DNA from: Marinobacter sp. X15-166B
GTDB lineage: Bacteria; Pseudomonadota; Gammaproteobacteria; Pseudomonadales; Oleiphilaceae
Direction: 5' to 3'
NCBI RefSeq assembly: GCF_001752365.1
Contig: NZ_MEIY01000001.1
Coordinates: forward strand, 671,312-735,311
Length of the DNA: 64,000 nt
A program made the position numbers and the translations under genes. This document shows, one piece after another, positions 9,597 to 19,190 of the stretch (positions are counted from its first letter, which is position 1; each line of letters begins with the position of its first letter). Below the pieces are notes generated by a model. The model had not been told where the DNA came from. It did no database searches and worked only from the letters and a program-made list of their open reading frames with translations.

Positions 9597-10814
9597 CTAC
9601 GAGTTCCCAGCCAAAACCTCCTTTTCTATCCGCGCCTCTTCCCGGCGCACCGCCTTTGGCGCCCCCACCGCCAGCAGGGTGGCGCCAAGTGAGCACACGG
9701 CCATTACGAGCACGATGGCCAGCAGTGAACCTTCGCCAATCACCGTGGACACTGCGCTGATGCCACCGGCGACGGTGAACTGGGTAGCTCCCAGCAAGGC
9801 GGCGGTGGTGCCGCCCAGTTTTGGAAAGAACTCCAGAGCGTTGGCCATGTTGTTGGGGATGATCGACCCCATGAACCCGGCCACCGCGATCATGCACGCA
9901 GCGATGACCCAGTAGGACGCCCCCGCCCAGGCGCAGGCCACCAGCACCAGGGTGGCCGAAAACTGCAACACCACCGACACGCGCAGAATGGCAACCGCTT
10001 CAAAGCGGGTGAGCAGGTAACGGTTGAAGATGTTCAGACAGGCCATGGCGACAATATTGGCGGCAAAAAGGGCGGAAAACATGCCACTGGAAAGCCCGAA
10101 CCACTCCTGATAAATGAACGACGAATGGGTGATAAACACCAGCATGGTGCTGAAGCACAGCGCCTGCAGGCCGATAAAACGCATGGTGACCCAGTGCCGC
10201 AAGACCAGCCCGTAGTTGGTCACCAGGGTCGATACGGGCGTCTGGACCCGTTCTTTGGGGGGCAATCGCCGAAACAGGCGCAAGCGCAGCACCCCCCCCA
10301 GAAACACCGCATATCCGGCCAGCATCAGGAATATGGCCGGCCAGTCACTCAGCAGCAACAGCAAGGCCCCCAGTGAAGGCGCTGCCGCAGGGGCCACAAA
10401 CATGATCAGGCCGATCAGACCAAACAGCCGCGCGGCCTCGGTGCCCTGGAACTGGTCCCGCACAATGGCCGGCACCGACACCGCACAAAAGGCTCCGCCC
10501 ACCCCCTGGATGAGTCGCCACCCCAGCATTTCGTTGATGCTGCCGGATTGGGCCACCATCACTGCGGCGGCGGCAAACACCAATAAACCGCCCAGCAGGA
10601 TTGCCTGGCGGCCATAGCGATCCGACAGGGGCCCACCCACCAACTGCCCCAGCCCCAACGCGGCAACGTAAATACTGAGGGTTAACCCCACATCGGCGTG
10701 ACTCACGTCCAGGTCGGTGGCAATTTGCGGGAAGGCGGGCAGATACGCATCCAGCGTTAGTGGCCCCAGAGCCACCGTCATCCCCAATAAAATGGCCAGT
10801 TGCAGTTGCGACAC
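9597..10814 (-). CDS. Bcr/CflA-family MFS drug efflux transporter
   Basis: This 405-residue inner-membrane protein has about 12 hydrophobic segments. The N-terminal LGPLTLDAYLPAFPQIATDL is the signature of the Bcr/CflA (DHA1) branch, and GGPLSDRYGRQ is the MFS loop 2-3 motif A. Family members export drugs such as bicyclomycin or chloramphenicol, or small metabolites such as cysteine, by proton antiport. The substrate here is unknown. It stands alone, with 150 nt of upstream spacer containing a 12-bp palindrome. GC content matches the chromosome rather than the adjoining cas genes, so the island boundary lies at about 9.57 kb. Confidence 0.88.
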   Translation of the reverse strand: MSQLQLAILLGMTVALGPLTLDAYLPAFPQIATDLDVSHADVGLTLSIYVAALGLGQLVGGPLSDRYGRQAILLGGLLVFAAAAVMVAQSGSINEMLGWRLIQGVGGAFCAVSVPAIVRDQFQGTEAARLFGLIGLIMFVAPAAAPSLGALLLLLSDWPAIFLMLAGYAVFLGGVLRLRLFRRLPPKERVQTPVSTLVTNYGLVLRHWVTMRFIGLQALCFSTMLVFITHSSFIYQEWFGLSSGMFSALFAANIVAMACLNIFNRYLLTRFEAVAILRVSVVLQFSATLVLVACAWAGASYWVIAACMIAVAGFMGSIIPNNMANALEFFPKLGGTTAALLGATQFTVAGGISAVSTVIGEGSLLAIVLVMAVCSLGATLLAVGAPKAVRREEARIEKEVLAGNS

Positions 10815-10891
10815 TGAAGTTGTCTCCGGGTTGATTGCCAGCGACAGATGCGCTGATGCGAAAAGAGCTCAGACTGTGAACGGAAAGAATT

Positions 10892-10903
10892 GTAGCATGC
10901 TAC
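10892..10903. promoter_or_regulatory. Perfect 12-bp palindrome upstream of the MFS gene
   Basis: GTAGCATGCTAC is a perfect palindrome 78 nt upstream of the start of the Bcr/CflA gene. On the minus strand it overlaps a TACAAT sequence that could act as a -10 box. It could be an operator for the efflux gene, but no adjacent regulator gene is present and a 12-bp palindrome can occur by chance. The rest of 10815-10964 shows nothing I can identify. Confidence 0.25.
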
Positions 10904-10964
10904 CCAATTTTAGCGATCAACCGAAACCGCATGCGGGCGAATCCGGGCGTCGTTCACAAATCGG

Positions 10965-12215
10965 TCAGATGACGGCCTTACGGTGATCCAGTAGCAGCCG
11001 GGCGAGCATCAGCGCTTGCAGGACAACCACCGCGCCCAAGGCCATCAGATACCCTTGCGGCTGGTACACGGCGGCCGTTGCACTCTCCCAGAAGCCAATA
11101 ATAACGCCGATACCCCACTGAAACGCGAACGCTGCCAGAAACACCAGCAGGTTGAGCGCGGTGCTGGCCCGCCCGGTGAGGTTGCGGTCAAAATGACCGG
11201 ACAACAACGAATAGCTGGTGGTGGAGGCGGTGCCCAGGAAACCCATGGCTGTCATGAACAGGTGCAACGCCGGTATGCGCCAGCCCGAGGCCATGGTCGC
11301 CACCATGATCATGAACAGGGCCATGAGCCCGGCAATTACCGGCACCGGTCGTACGCCGTAGCGGATTAACCAGGCCAGAATGAACCCCAGACTCAGAAAT
11401 CCGACCCCCATACCCGTCGCCATGAACATCAGCGCGGTGGCGATCTCCCTGCTGTCCTGCAACATGATGTCGCGCAGCCAGGGGGCTGCCCAGAGCGTGG
11501 CGATGGCCATGGAAGAGCCGCTGAACACCGCCGCCAAGGGCGCGATGCGCCAGAAAAAACGATCACACAATACCTGTTTCAGACCACCAACCAAGGCACC
11601 CAGACGCAGGTCTTTGGGTGTTTCCCGGTGCTCCGGCACCACCGCAAAGATGATTGCTGCCATCGCCAGGGTCATCCCTGCCAACCCCATGAACAGCTGC
11701 CTCCAGCTGGCCAGCTCCAGCAACCACGCCACCGGCGCCGTTGCCGCCAGGGCCCCCAAGGCACCGAACGCCATAAGACTGCCATTCAGCATCGGCAACT
11801 GGTCTGGCCGGAACCAGAGCGCAAACGCCTTGAAGGAGGCCATCAGGCAACAGGCCACCCCCACCCCGATCAGCAACCGGCCCAGCGTTAGCCCCATCAG
11901 GCTGTCGGCCTGAGCGAAGACCACCGCCCCCAACGCCGCGATCAGCAACAGCGATGCCTCGATCCGCCGGGGCCCGAAGCGATCCAGCAACAGACCGACC
12001 GGCAGCTGCACCAGGGCAAATGCCAAAAAGTAGGCGCTGGTCAGCAGACCGAGCTGGTTGGCGGTCAGCCCCACATCGGCCACCAGCCGGTCAGCGATGA
12101 CGGCGTTGATGGCCCGGTACAGGTAAGATGCAAAGTAGCCGGCGGCGAAGGGCGCAAACACGCTCAGGGTCAGGGTGCGTAAGCGCTCCGCAGGCACCAC
12201 TTCAGGCTGTAACAT
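10965..12215 (-). CDS. Major facilitator superfamily transporter, substrate unknown
   Basis: This protein of about 416 residues has 12 predicted membrane segments. MFS signatures are visible in LLTSAYFLAFALVQLPVG and LLLDRFGPRR (motif A). I prefer the ATG at 12215, which has GGAG 5 nt upstream, over the in-frame GTG at 12221 that overlaps that site. The general layout resembles nitrate/nitrite or organic-anion MFS carriers, but no substrate-specific motif can be defended. It lies 45 nt downstream of trpS on the same strand and may be co-transcribed with it. Confidence 0.85.
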   Translation of the reverse strand: MLQPEVVPAERLRTLTLSVFAPFAAGYFASYLYRAINAVIADRLVADVGLTANQLGLLTSAYFLAFALVQLPVGLLLDRFGPRRIEASLLLIAALGAVVFAQADSLMGLTLGRLLIGVGVACCLMASFKAFALWFRPDQLPMLNGSLMAFGALGALAATAPVAWLLELASWRQLFMGLAGMTLAMAAIIFAVVPEHRETPKDLRLGALVGGLKQVLCDRFFWRIAPLAAVFSGSSMAIATLWAAPWLRDIMLQDSREIATALMFMATGMGVGFLSLGFILAWLIRYGVRPVPVIAGLMALFMIMVATMASGWRIPALHLFMTAMGFLGTASTTSYSLLSGHFDRNLTGRASTALNLLVFLAAFAFQWGIGVIIGFWESATAAVYQPQGYLMALGAVVVLQALMLARLLLDHRKAVI

Positions 12216-12260
12216 GACCACTCCGGTTTTTCCGTGGCGTCCGAGCGCAAAAGACCTCGG

Positions 12261-13277
12261 TCAGCCCAACCCATGAATCCCAACCGCTTCGCGCACTTGC
12301 TCCAACAGCGGCGCGGCAATGGCGCGGGCTTTGGTGGCACCGGACTGCAGGATGGCTTCGATATCCGCCGGGCGGGCCATCAGGTCGTTGTAACGCTCGC
12401 GGGCTTCCGCCAGCTCTCCGTTCACCAGCTCAAACAGCTGTTTTTTGGCGTCGCCCCAACCGATACCCCCGGCAAACGCCTCGCGCATGCTCTCGGTCTG
12501 TTCGGGGGTGGCGAAGGCCTGCCAGATCTGGAACACGGTGGAGGTGTCCGGGTCTTTGGCTTCGCCCGGCTCCAGCAGATTGGTCTTGATTTTATTGATG
12601 TGTTTTCGGAGCTGTTTTTCCGAGAGGAACAGGGGAATGGTGTTGCCGTAGCTCTTGCTCATCTTACGGCCGTCGAGGCCCTGCAACACCGCCACATGGT
12701 CGTCCACCTGATAATCCGGCAGGGTCAGCAGCGGCTTGTCCTTGCAGTAAATGTGGTTGAAACGCTGGGCGATATCCCGCGCCATTTCCACATGCTGGAT
12801 CTGATCGCGGCCCACCGGCACCACATTGGCGCCAAACATCAGAATGTCGGCGGCCATCAACACCGGGTAGCTGAACAGGCCCATGGTGATGGCCTTGTCG
12901 GCGTCCTCGCCGTCCGCCAGATTGGCGTCCACCGACGCTTTGTAGGCGTGGGCGCGGTTCATCAGTCCCTTGGCGCACACGCAGTTGAGAATCCAGGTCA
13001 GCTCGGGGATTTCGCGGATGTCCGACTGCCGGTAAAACACCGCATTGTCGGTATCCAGCCCCAGTGCCAGCCAGGTGGCCGCAATTTCAGCGGTGGACTG
13101 GTGCACCGCCACCGGGTCCTGGCTTTTGATCAGGGCGTGGTAGTTGGCCAGAAAATAAAAGGCGTCGTTGTTGCTGTCCTGGCTGGCGTGAATGGCCGGG
13201 CGGATGGCACCAACGTAGTTGCCTAGATGTGGGGTACCGGTGGTGGTAATACCGGTCAGCACGCGCTTCTTGGTCAT
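12261..13277 (-). CDS. trpS: Tryptophan--tRNA ligase
   Basis: This 338-residue class I aminoacyl-tRNA synthetase has the HIGH-equivalent TPHLGN at residues 15-20 and KMSKS at 205-209. [15 protein letters not shown] is a TrpS-specific tryptophan and ATP site segment. It charges tRNA-Trp with tryptophan in the cytoplasm. The length is typical of bacterial TrpS. The gene sits 98 nt downstream of glcF, separated from it by a perfect 8-bp hairpin, so it probably has its own promoter. No trp leader or T-box-like element is visible. Confidence 0.96.
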   Translation of the reverse strand: MTKKRVLTGITTTGTPHLGNYVGAIRPAIHASQDSNNDAFYFLANYHALIKSQDPVAVHQSTAEIAATWLALGLDTDNAVFYRQSDIREIPELTWILNCVCAKGLMNRAHAYKASVDANLADGEDADKAITMGLFSYPVLMAADILMFGANVVPVGRDQIQHVEMARDIAQRFNHIYCKDKPLLTLPDYQVDDHVAVLQGLDGRKMSKSYGNTIPLFLSEKQLRKHINKIKTNLLEPGEAKDPDTSTVFQIWQAFATPEQTESMREAFAGGIGWGDAKKQLFELVNGELAEARERYNDLMARPADIEAILQSGATKARAIAAPLLEQVREAVGIHGLG

Positions 13278-13300
13278 GAAAATAAGTCACCGTAATAAGC

Positions 13301-13330
13301 GGGAAAGAACAGGCCGGTCGCCCCGGCCTG
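13301..13330 (-). terminator. Hairpin after glcF, probable terminator of the glycolate operon
   Basis: A perfect 8-bp stem, CAGGCCGG (13310-13317) with CCGGCCTG (13323-13330), has a 5-nt loop. On the minus strand it is followed by TTCTTTCCC, a weak U-rich tract. It lies 45 nt beyond the glcF stop and 33 nt before the trpS start. That position suits termination of the operon transcript. Confidence 0.5.
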
Positions 13331-13375
13331 ACTGATTGGTAACAGATGATACTGGTTTGGACGGGTAAACGGCAA

Positions 13376-14593
13376 TTAACCCGGCGGAGGGTCGAGCAGT
13401 TCTATCCAGTGCTGCACGGGAATATCGGCGCGGGTTTCAAGGTGCATCTGGCAGCCAATGTTGGCGGTGGCAATGCGGTCTGGTTGACCCCCGGTCAACG
13501 CCGCCAGTTTGTTGGTCAGCAATTGCTGGCTGAGCTCCGGCTGCAGCAGGGAGTAGGTGCCGGCCGAGCCACAACACAAATGCCCGTCCCGGGTATCTGC
13601 CAGGGTGATACCGACTCGGGTGAGCACCTGCTCCACCACACCACTGTGCTGCATGGCGTGCTGCAAGGTGCAAGGGCAATGAAACGCCACTTTACCGGGG
13701 TTGTGCTGTACCTGAAGCGCCTCCAGGTCCTGCCGCAGCAAAAATGCGCCCAGGTCGGTACACAGTTCACTGACGGTGCGCGCCTTCGCCGCATAGGCGG
13801 CATCGTCTTTTAACAGGTGGCCGTAATCCTGCACCATGGCGCCACAGCCCGAGGCGGTCATGACGATGGCTTCCGCCCCTGATTCAATCAAGGGCCACCA
13901 GGCATCAATATTGCGGCGCATGCGGTCCAGACCCTGCTGATGCTCACTGAGGTGATAATTCACCGCCCCGCAGCAGCCGGCCTGTGGGGCCTCGAGCAGG
14001 GTAATACCCAGCCGGTCCAGCACCCGCGCCGCCGCAGCGTTGGTGTTGGGTGCGGCGGCGGGCTGCACACAGCCCGCCAGCGCCAGCACCACCCGGTTGT
14101 GGCGGGCCGTCGGCCAGGGACGCGCCCGTTTTCGCGGCGGCACTTTGGCGCGCAGTCGGGCCGGCAGTACCGGGGCACACACCTGCCCTAGACGCAGCAG
14201 GAACCCGAACAGCGCCCGGTCAGGCAGCACCCGCGCCAACACCCAACGGGTCCATTTGTCTTGAGGCGCCCGGGGCAACTCCTTATCCATGAGGCCCCGG
14301 CTTATATCCAGCAGCCGGCCGTACTTTACCCCCGACGGGCAGGTGGTTTCGCAACTGCGGCAGGTGAGACAGCGATCCAGATGGTGGCGGGTTTTGTCAG
14401 TGACTTCACCGCCTTCCAGAAACTGCTTCATCAGGTAAATACGCCCACGGGGACCGTCCCGCTCGTCGTTCAGCTCCTGATAGGTGGGACAGGTCGCGGT
14501 GCAGAAACCGCAATGCACGCAGGCCCGCAGGATGGCTTCGGCTTCCTGGCCCTCCGGCGTATTGGCAAATTCTGACACTAAATTGGTTTGCAT
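13376..14593 (-). CDS. glcF: Glycolate oxidase iron-sulfur subunit GlcF
   Basis: This 405-residue protein carries two [4Fe-4S] cysteine sets near the N-terminus: Cys25, 28, 31, 35 (CVHCGFCTATC) and Cys75, 78, 81, 85 (CLTCRSCETTC). Two CCG-type cysteine domains follow (AGCCGAVNYH and CCGSAGTYS). GlcF passes electrons from the flavin subunits GlcD and GlcE towards the quinone pool while glycolate is oxidised to glyoxylate. It is the last gene of the TRAP-glc operon, 12 nt after glcE. All expected cysteines are present. Confidence 0.95.
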   Translation of the reverse strand: MQTNLVSEFANTPEGQEAEAILRACVHCGFCTATCPTYQELNDERDGPRGRIYLMKQFLEGGEVTDKTRHHLDRCLTCRSCETTCPSGVKYGRLLDISRGLMDKELPRAPQDKWTRWVLARVLPDRALFGFLLRLGQVCAPVLPARLRAKVPPRKRARPWPTARHNRVVLALAGCVQPAAAPNTNAAAARVLDRLGITLLEAPQAGCCGAVNYHLSEHQQGLDRMRRNIDAWWPLIESGAEAIVMTASGCGAMVQDYGHLLKDDAAYAAKARTVSELCTDLGAFLLRQDLEALQVQHNPGKVAFHCPCTLQHAMQHSGVVEQVLTRVGITLADTRDGHLCCGSAGTYSLLQPELSQQLLTNKLAALTGGQPDRIATANIGCQMHLETRADIPVQHWIELLDPPPG

Positions 14594-14605
14594 GGATTCC
14601 TGCTC

Positions 14606-15670
14606 TCACAACCAGCTGTATAGGCGCCCGGGATTGAACAGACCGGCGGGGTCGAAGGCCTGTTTGATACGCTGCTGAATGGCTTTCACCGCCGCCGGCT
14701 GGCTGTGCAGGACCTCGCCGCTGCGGTCACCACCGCGAAACAGGCTGACCTGACCGCCGGCCTCGCGGGCCAGCGCCTCCATGTGTTCCATGTCACCCTC
14801 TCCGCGATACCAGCGCTGGGCCCCCGCCCAATCCAGCAGCCAGCGACCGGCCAACGCCGCCGGCGGGGCACTGGATTTTACCGAGAACCGCCACAGGGGC
14901 TCCTCGCCGGCAAAGAATTCGTGTTGCTGATGCTGCAGGGCCCGCCAAAAGCCGCCGCCCTCCTCCAGCACCTCCCCCGCCCAGTGCCTGGCGGTGGCAT
15001 CCACTGCGCTTGCCGCCCCGGCAAGCCGCAGATAGACCTTGCCATCCAGCCAGCAGGCGGCGGTGATCGGCTTGGGCTCAGCCGCCCGGGCATTCATATA
15101 ACGCACGGCTTCCGGCATGGCCATGTCTGCCACCAGCGTCAACGACCGGGCCGCCTGCGGCATCACCTTCAGGCTGACCTCGGTGAGGATACCCAGCGTG
15201 CCCATGGCCCCCGCCTGCAAGCGTGACACGTCATAGCCGGCGACGTTTTTCATCACCTGTCCACCGTAACGCATGTGCTCGCCCTTGCCGTTGATCAGCC
15301 GGATGCCCAATACCTGATCTCTGACTGAACCGGCCCAGGGCCGTGCCGGACCCGACAGATTGCAGGCCAGGGTTCCGCCCAGGGTTGCACCCACCCCCAG
15401 CTGGGGCGGCTCAAAGTGCAGCGTCTGGCCGTGCTCGGCTAAAGCCGCTTCGATGTCACTGAGTGGCGTTCCGGCACGGGCGGTCAATACCAGCTCCACC
15501 GGTTGGTACTCAACAATCCCAGTGTGAGCACTCACTAGCACCGATTCGCCTTTGCCTTCATGGGCGCGCCCCATGAACGCCTTGGTATCGCCACCCACAA
15601 TGTTCAGCGGCGTGCCGCTTTCCCGGGCCGCCAGCACCTGCTCCTGCAACTGCCTGGATACATCAGCCAT
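14606..15670 (-). CDS. glcE: Glycolate oxidase FAD-binding subunit GlcE
   Basis: This 354-residue protein has a PCMH-type FAD-binding fold: LNIVGGDTKAFMG, LGVGATLGGTLACNLSGP and VMKNVAGYDVSRLQAGAMG are GlcE-specific. GlcE is a shorter relative of GlcD required for glycolate oxidase activity. It ends with FDPAGLFNPGRLYSWL, the usual family C-terminus. Its start overlaps the end of glcD by 8 nt, which suggests coupled translation of the two flavoprotein subunits. Confidence 0.94.
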   Translation of the reverse strand: MADVSRQLQEQVLAARESGTPLNIVGGDTKAFMGRAHEGKGESVLVSAHTGIVEYQPVELVLTARAGTPLSDIEAALAEHGQTLHFEPPQLGVGATLGGTLACNLSGPARPWAGSVRDQVLGIRLINGKGEHMRYGGQVMKNVAGYDVSRLQAGAMGTLGILTEVSLKVMPQAARSLTLVADMAMPEAVRYMNARAAEPKPITAACWLDGKVYLRLAGAASAVDATARHWAGEVLEEGGGFWRALQHQQHEFFAGEEPLWRFSVKSSAPPAALAGRWLLDWAGAQRWYRGEGDMEHMEALAREAGGQVSLFRGGDRSGEVLHSQPAAVKAIQQRIKQAFDPAGLFNPGRLYSWL

Positions 15671-17099
15671 GGGTCGACTCCAACGTTCGGTATTCCTGGC
15701 AAAACCTCAGGGTAGGCACGGCTTTGCCCGGATTCAGTATGCCCCGGGGGTCAAACGCGGCTTTCAGCCCGTGAAACTGCGCCAGTTCGAGATCACTGAA
15801 CTGCACCGCCATCTGGCGGATTTTTTCCACCCCCACGCCGTGCTCCCCGGTGATGCAGCCGCCCACTTCCACGCACAGCTCCAGAATTTTACCGCCCAGG
15901 GCTTCGGTCCGTTCAAACTCTCCCGGTGTGTTGGCGTCGAACAGGATCAGCGGGTGCAGGTTGCCATCCCCGGCGTGGAACACATTGGCGATGCGCAAGC
16001 CGGCCTCCGTCGCCATTTGCTCCATTTTCAGCAACACATGGGCCAGATGACGACGGGGAATGGTGCCGTCCATGCAATAGTAATCGGGCGAAATGCGCCC
16101 CACCGCCGGAAACGCCGACTTGCGGCCTTTCCACAACAACACCCGTTCCTGCTCGGATTGCGAGGTGCGCACCGACGTGGCCCCCAGCTCCCAGAACAGG
16201 CGCTCGACCAGCGCAATGTGTTCGTGCACCTCTTCCTCGGTGCCATCCACTTCACACAACAACAACGCCTGCGCATCCCGGGGGTAACCGGCGTTGGCGA
16301 AGTCATCCGCGGCCACGATGGCGTAGCTGTCCATCATTTCAAAGCCCGCGGGAATGATGCCCCGGGCAATAATCCCGCCCACCGAGTCGCCGGCTTTTTG
16401 CACGCTGTCAAAACCGGCCATCACCACCTGCGCCACCTCCGGCGTGGGCAGCAGTTTTACCTGCACTTCGGTGACTATGCCCATCAGGCCTTCCGACCCG
16501 GTGACCACCGCCAGCAGGTCCATGCCACACACATCCAGACCGTCGCTGCCCAGGGTGACAAGCTCCCCCTGCGCGGTGACCATTTCCACACTCAGCAGGT
16601 TGTGTACGGTCAGACCGTATTTCAGGCAATGCACGCCGCCGGCGTTCTCGGCGACATTGCCCCCGATGGTGCAGGCAATTTGTGAGGACGGATCCGGGCC
16701 GTAGTAGAGACCATATTTCGCGGCCGCCTCGCTGATGGCCAGATTGCGCACCCCCGGCTGCAATCTGGCGGTGCGCGCCAGCGGATCAATGGCCAGAATC
16801 CGGTTAAACCGGGCCAGCGACAGCACCACCCCCTCAGCATGGGGCATGGCACCGCCGCTGAGCCCGGTGCCTGCGCCCCGCGCCACCACCGGAATACCGT
16901 GGTGGTCGCACAGGCGCATCACCTCCTGAACCTGGGTGACGGTTTCCGGCAGCACCACCAGTGCGGGCATCTGACGATACATCGACATGCCATCGCACTC
17001 GTAGGGCTTCATGGTTTCGTCATCACTGATGACGAACTCCGGGTCAACAAGCTGCCGGAATTGCTCTGCCAGCTGAGCGTAGCTTATGCCGTTGCTCAT
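15663..17099 (-). CDS. glcD: Glycolate oxidase catalytic FAD subunit GlcD
   Basis: This protein of about 478 residues belongs to the FAD-linked oxidase family. It has the FAD motif PVVARGAGTGLSGGAMPH, AENAGGVHCLKYGLTVHN, the C-terminal metal and substrate region NVFHAGDGNLHPLI, and CITGEHGVGVEK. It oxidises glycolate (or D-lactate-like 2-hydroxy acids) to the 2-oxo acid. Two starts are possible: ATG at 17099, or an in-frame GTG at 17114 adding five residues. I chose the ATG, but neither has a strong ribosome-binding site. A D-lactate dehydrogenase function is the main alternative, but adjacent glcE, glcF and glcG favour glycolate. Confidence 0.94.
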   Translation of the reverse strand: MSNGISYAQLAEQFRQLVDPEFVISDDETMKPYECDGMSMYRQMPALVVLPETVTQVQEVMRLCDHHGIPVVARGAGTGLSGGAMPHAEGVVLSLARFNRILAIDPLARTARLQPGVRNLAISEAAAKYGLYYGPDPSSQIACTIGGNVAENAGGVHCLKYGLTVHNLLSVEMVTAQGELVTLGSDGLDVCGMDLLAVVTGSEGLMGIVTEVQVKLLPTPEVAQVVMAGFDSVQKAGDSVGGIIARGIIPAGFEMMDSYAIVAADDFANAGYPRDAQALLLCEVDGTEEEVHEHIALVERLFWELGATSVRTSQSEQERVLLWKGRKSAFPAVGRISPDYYCMDGTIPRRHLAHVLLKMEQMATEAGLRIANVFHAGDGNLHPLILFDANTPGEFERTEALGGKILELCVEVGGCITGEHGVGVEKIRQMAVQFSDLELAQFHGLKAAFDPRGILNPGKAVPTLRFCQEYRTLESTHG

Positions 17100-17184
17100 A
17101 GCGTCTTCGCTCACCTCTCGTTGCGCCCGGTGTTTGCCGGGTGCTCATCCAGATTCAAGCGGCGTCCTTGCGGGCAGTCTGTCA

Positions 17185-17610
17185 TCACCCGCGATTGGCC
17201 ATGAAATGGTCAATCCCGGCTTGCGCGCAGTCCATATCCTGCTGCGGGGTACCCGAACTGAGCCCGATACCGCCGACCACCTCGCCATCCACGATGACCG
17301 GCAAGCCGCCACCCACCGAGCTGATGCGCCCGCCCACTTCGGTGTGGATGCCAAAGGCCAGATTTCCCGGCACGTTGACCGCATTGTATTCGTGGGTGGC
17401 CTTCTTGGCGGCGGCGGCCGTGAAGGCCTTGTCCTGAGCGACGGTAATACTGGTGACTTTCCCCCCGTCCATGCGTTCAAACGCCACCAGGTTGCCGGAC
17501 TCATCGGTGACCGCAATGCACATGGGCACCCCAATCTCGCGCGCCTTGGCGGCCGCACCCGCAATCAGTACCCGGGCATCCTCAATATCGACTCGCTTGA
17601 TTTCTAGCAT
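17185..17610 (-). CDS. glcG: GlcG/HbpS-family (DUF336) protein
   Basis: This 141-residue protein has the GlcG/HbpS family pattern CIAVTDESGNLVAFERMDG, VAQDKAFTAAAAKKAT, GGLPVIVDGEVVGGIGLSG-like and a C-terminal DMDCAQAGI. Members bind haem or cobalamin-like cofactors or have no known role. glcG is a regular companion of glcDEF. Here it lies between the TRAP permease gene and glcD on the same strand. Its exact function in glycolate metabolism is not established. The gap of 70-85 nt to glcD shows no obvious promoter. Confidence 0.88.
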   Translation of the reverse strand: MLEIKRVDIEDARVLIAGAAAKAREIGVPMCIAVTDESGNLVAFERMDGGKVTSITVAQDKAFTAAAAKKATHEYNAVNVPGNLAFGIHTEVGGRISSVGGGLPVIVDGEVVGGIGLSSGTPQQDMDCAQAGIDHFMANRG

Positions 17611-17648
17611 AGTTACCTCATCTGAAACTCAGTTTTCTCTGGCGCTGC

Positions 17649-19190
17649 TCAGCCGTAAACCAAATTCGGCAGCCAGGTCACCAGAGCTGGAAACACCACA
17701 CATAACATCAAACCAAGCGCCTGCAAAGCCAGAAACACCAAAGATGACCGGAAGATGGTGCCCATGGAGATGTCCGGCGGGCATACCCCGCGGATATAAA
17801 ACAGGGCGTAGCCAAAGGGCGGGCTGAGGAAGGACATTTGCATATTCACCAGATAAAGCACGCCGAACCAGAGCACCACATCCTCCCCCGGCACCGCCGG
17901 CAGCCCGAACAGGCCATCGAAGGTCAATGCCTTTACTATGGGAATAAAGATGGGCACCGCCAGCAGCAGGATGCCCACCCAGTCCAGAAACATGCCCAGC
18001 ACCACCAGCAGAATCATCAGCAAGAACAGGATGCCGTAGGGGGACAGACCGGTGCCCAGAATGGTGGCGGTAATGAAGCTCTGCCCGCCCTGCAATATAT
18101 AGAAACCGACGAAGATGGACGCGCCGAACATGATCCACAACACCATGGCGGTGGCCTTGGCGGTGGTCACCGAGGCCTCCCGCAGGGTCGACACGGAAAA
18201 GGCCCCGTGTTTCCAGGCCACCAGCACAGCACCAAACGAGCCAATACCGGCGGCCTCCACCGGGGTCGCCACCCCACCGAACAACAGCCCCAGCACCAGC
18301 ATCACCAGAATCAGCGGCGCGACCAGGTCTTTCAGTAACAGCAGTTTCTGCCCCAGGGATATGCGCTCGGATTCTGCCACCGGCGGCCCCAATTGGGGAT
18401 TGATCCAGGTACGCACCAACACATAAAAAATGTACATGCCGGACAACAGCAACCCGGGAATCACCGCTCCCAGATACAACTCACCCACGGATTGCTGGGC
18501 GACCACGGCGTACAGAATGGCCAGGATGGAGGGCGGAATCAGAATCCCCAGAGTGCCACCGGCCATGATCGACCCCAACGCGATCTGGTGGTCATAACCA
18601 CGTTTGAGCATGGCCGGCAAGGCGATGATGCCCATGGTCACCACCGCCGCGCCAATCACCCCCACCATTGCCGCCAGTATGGTGGACGCCAGAATGGTGG
18701 CCATTGCCAGTCCGCCGCTGAGCCCGCCCATCCACTTGTACACCACGGTGAACATTTCTTCGATCAACCCGGCCCGTTCCAGCATCGACGCCATGAAGAT
18801 GAACAGCGGTATCGCCGCCAGATCGGAATTGGTCATCATCGGGAAGATCCGACTGGGCACCAGGTTCAGCATGAGCGCATCGCCCACCAGATAAATGAAC
18901 GCCACCCCCAGGCCCCCGGTGACAAAGGCCAGCGGCAAGCCCATCATCAGCGCCACCAGCAAGGACCCGAACATCAGGTAGGTTAAGGGGGCAATCTCGG
19001 TATCGGCGAGGCTGCCGGCCAGCCGGAACAGAAAATAGTCATCCTCGTAGGGGTCGTAGAACACAATGTTGATCACCTCGACCAGCACAATTAACCCCAG
19101 TGCCAGAGTGGCGAGGATCATTACCCAGGTGCTGATTTTGCCGATCAGGGACCCACCTTGGGGAGCCACTGCCGGGGCGTTCACGGTCAT
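17649..19190 (-). CDS. dctM: TRAP transporter large permease (DctM, long FcbT3-like form)
   Basis: This 513-residue protein has many hydrophobic segments and TRAP M-subunit signatures: GLPLAFVTGGLGVAFIY, IPLFIFMASMLERAGL, GGTLGILIPPSI, and FLSPPFGYALFY near the end. It is longer than standard DctM, as in the subfamily annotated for mannitol/chloroaromatic compounds. That label does not fix the substrate. It forms the sodium-coupled transport unit with DctQ. The start overlaps the dctQ stop as ATGA. The operon continues into glcG and glcDEF, which points to glycolate or a similar 2-hydroxy acid as cargo (inference). Confidence 0.93.
   Translation of the reverse strand: MTVNAPAVAPQGGSLIGKISTWVMILATLALGLIVLVEVINIVFYDPYEDDYFLFRLAGSLADTEIAPLTYLMFGSLLVALMMGLPLAFVTGGLGVAFIYLVGDALMLNLVPSRIFPMMTNSDLAAIPLFIFMASMLERAGLIEEMFTVVYKWMGGLSGGLAMATILASTILAAMVGVIGAAVVTMGIIALPAMLKRGYDHQIALGSIMAGGTLGILIPPSILAILYAVVAQQSVGELYLGAVIPGLLLSGMYIFYVLVRTWINPQLGPPVAESERISLGQKLLLLKDLVAPLILVMLVLGLLFGGVATPVEAAGIGSFGAVLVAWKHGAFSVSTLREASVTTAKATAMVLWIMFGASIFVGFYILQGGQSFITATILGTGLSPYGILFLLMILLVVLGMFLDWVGILLLAVPIFIPIVKALTFDGLFGLPAVPGEDVVLWFGVLYLVNMQMSFLSPPFGYALFYIRGVCPPDISMGTIFRSSLVFLALQALGLMLCVVFPALVTWLPNLVYG

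Noticed and set aside
9570..13277. Genomic island extending into the MFS genes and trpS
   Set aside because: Base composition returns to that of the chromosome at about 9.6 kb, and trpS is a core gene.
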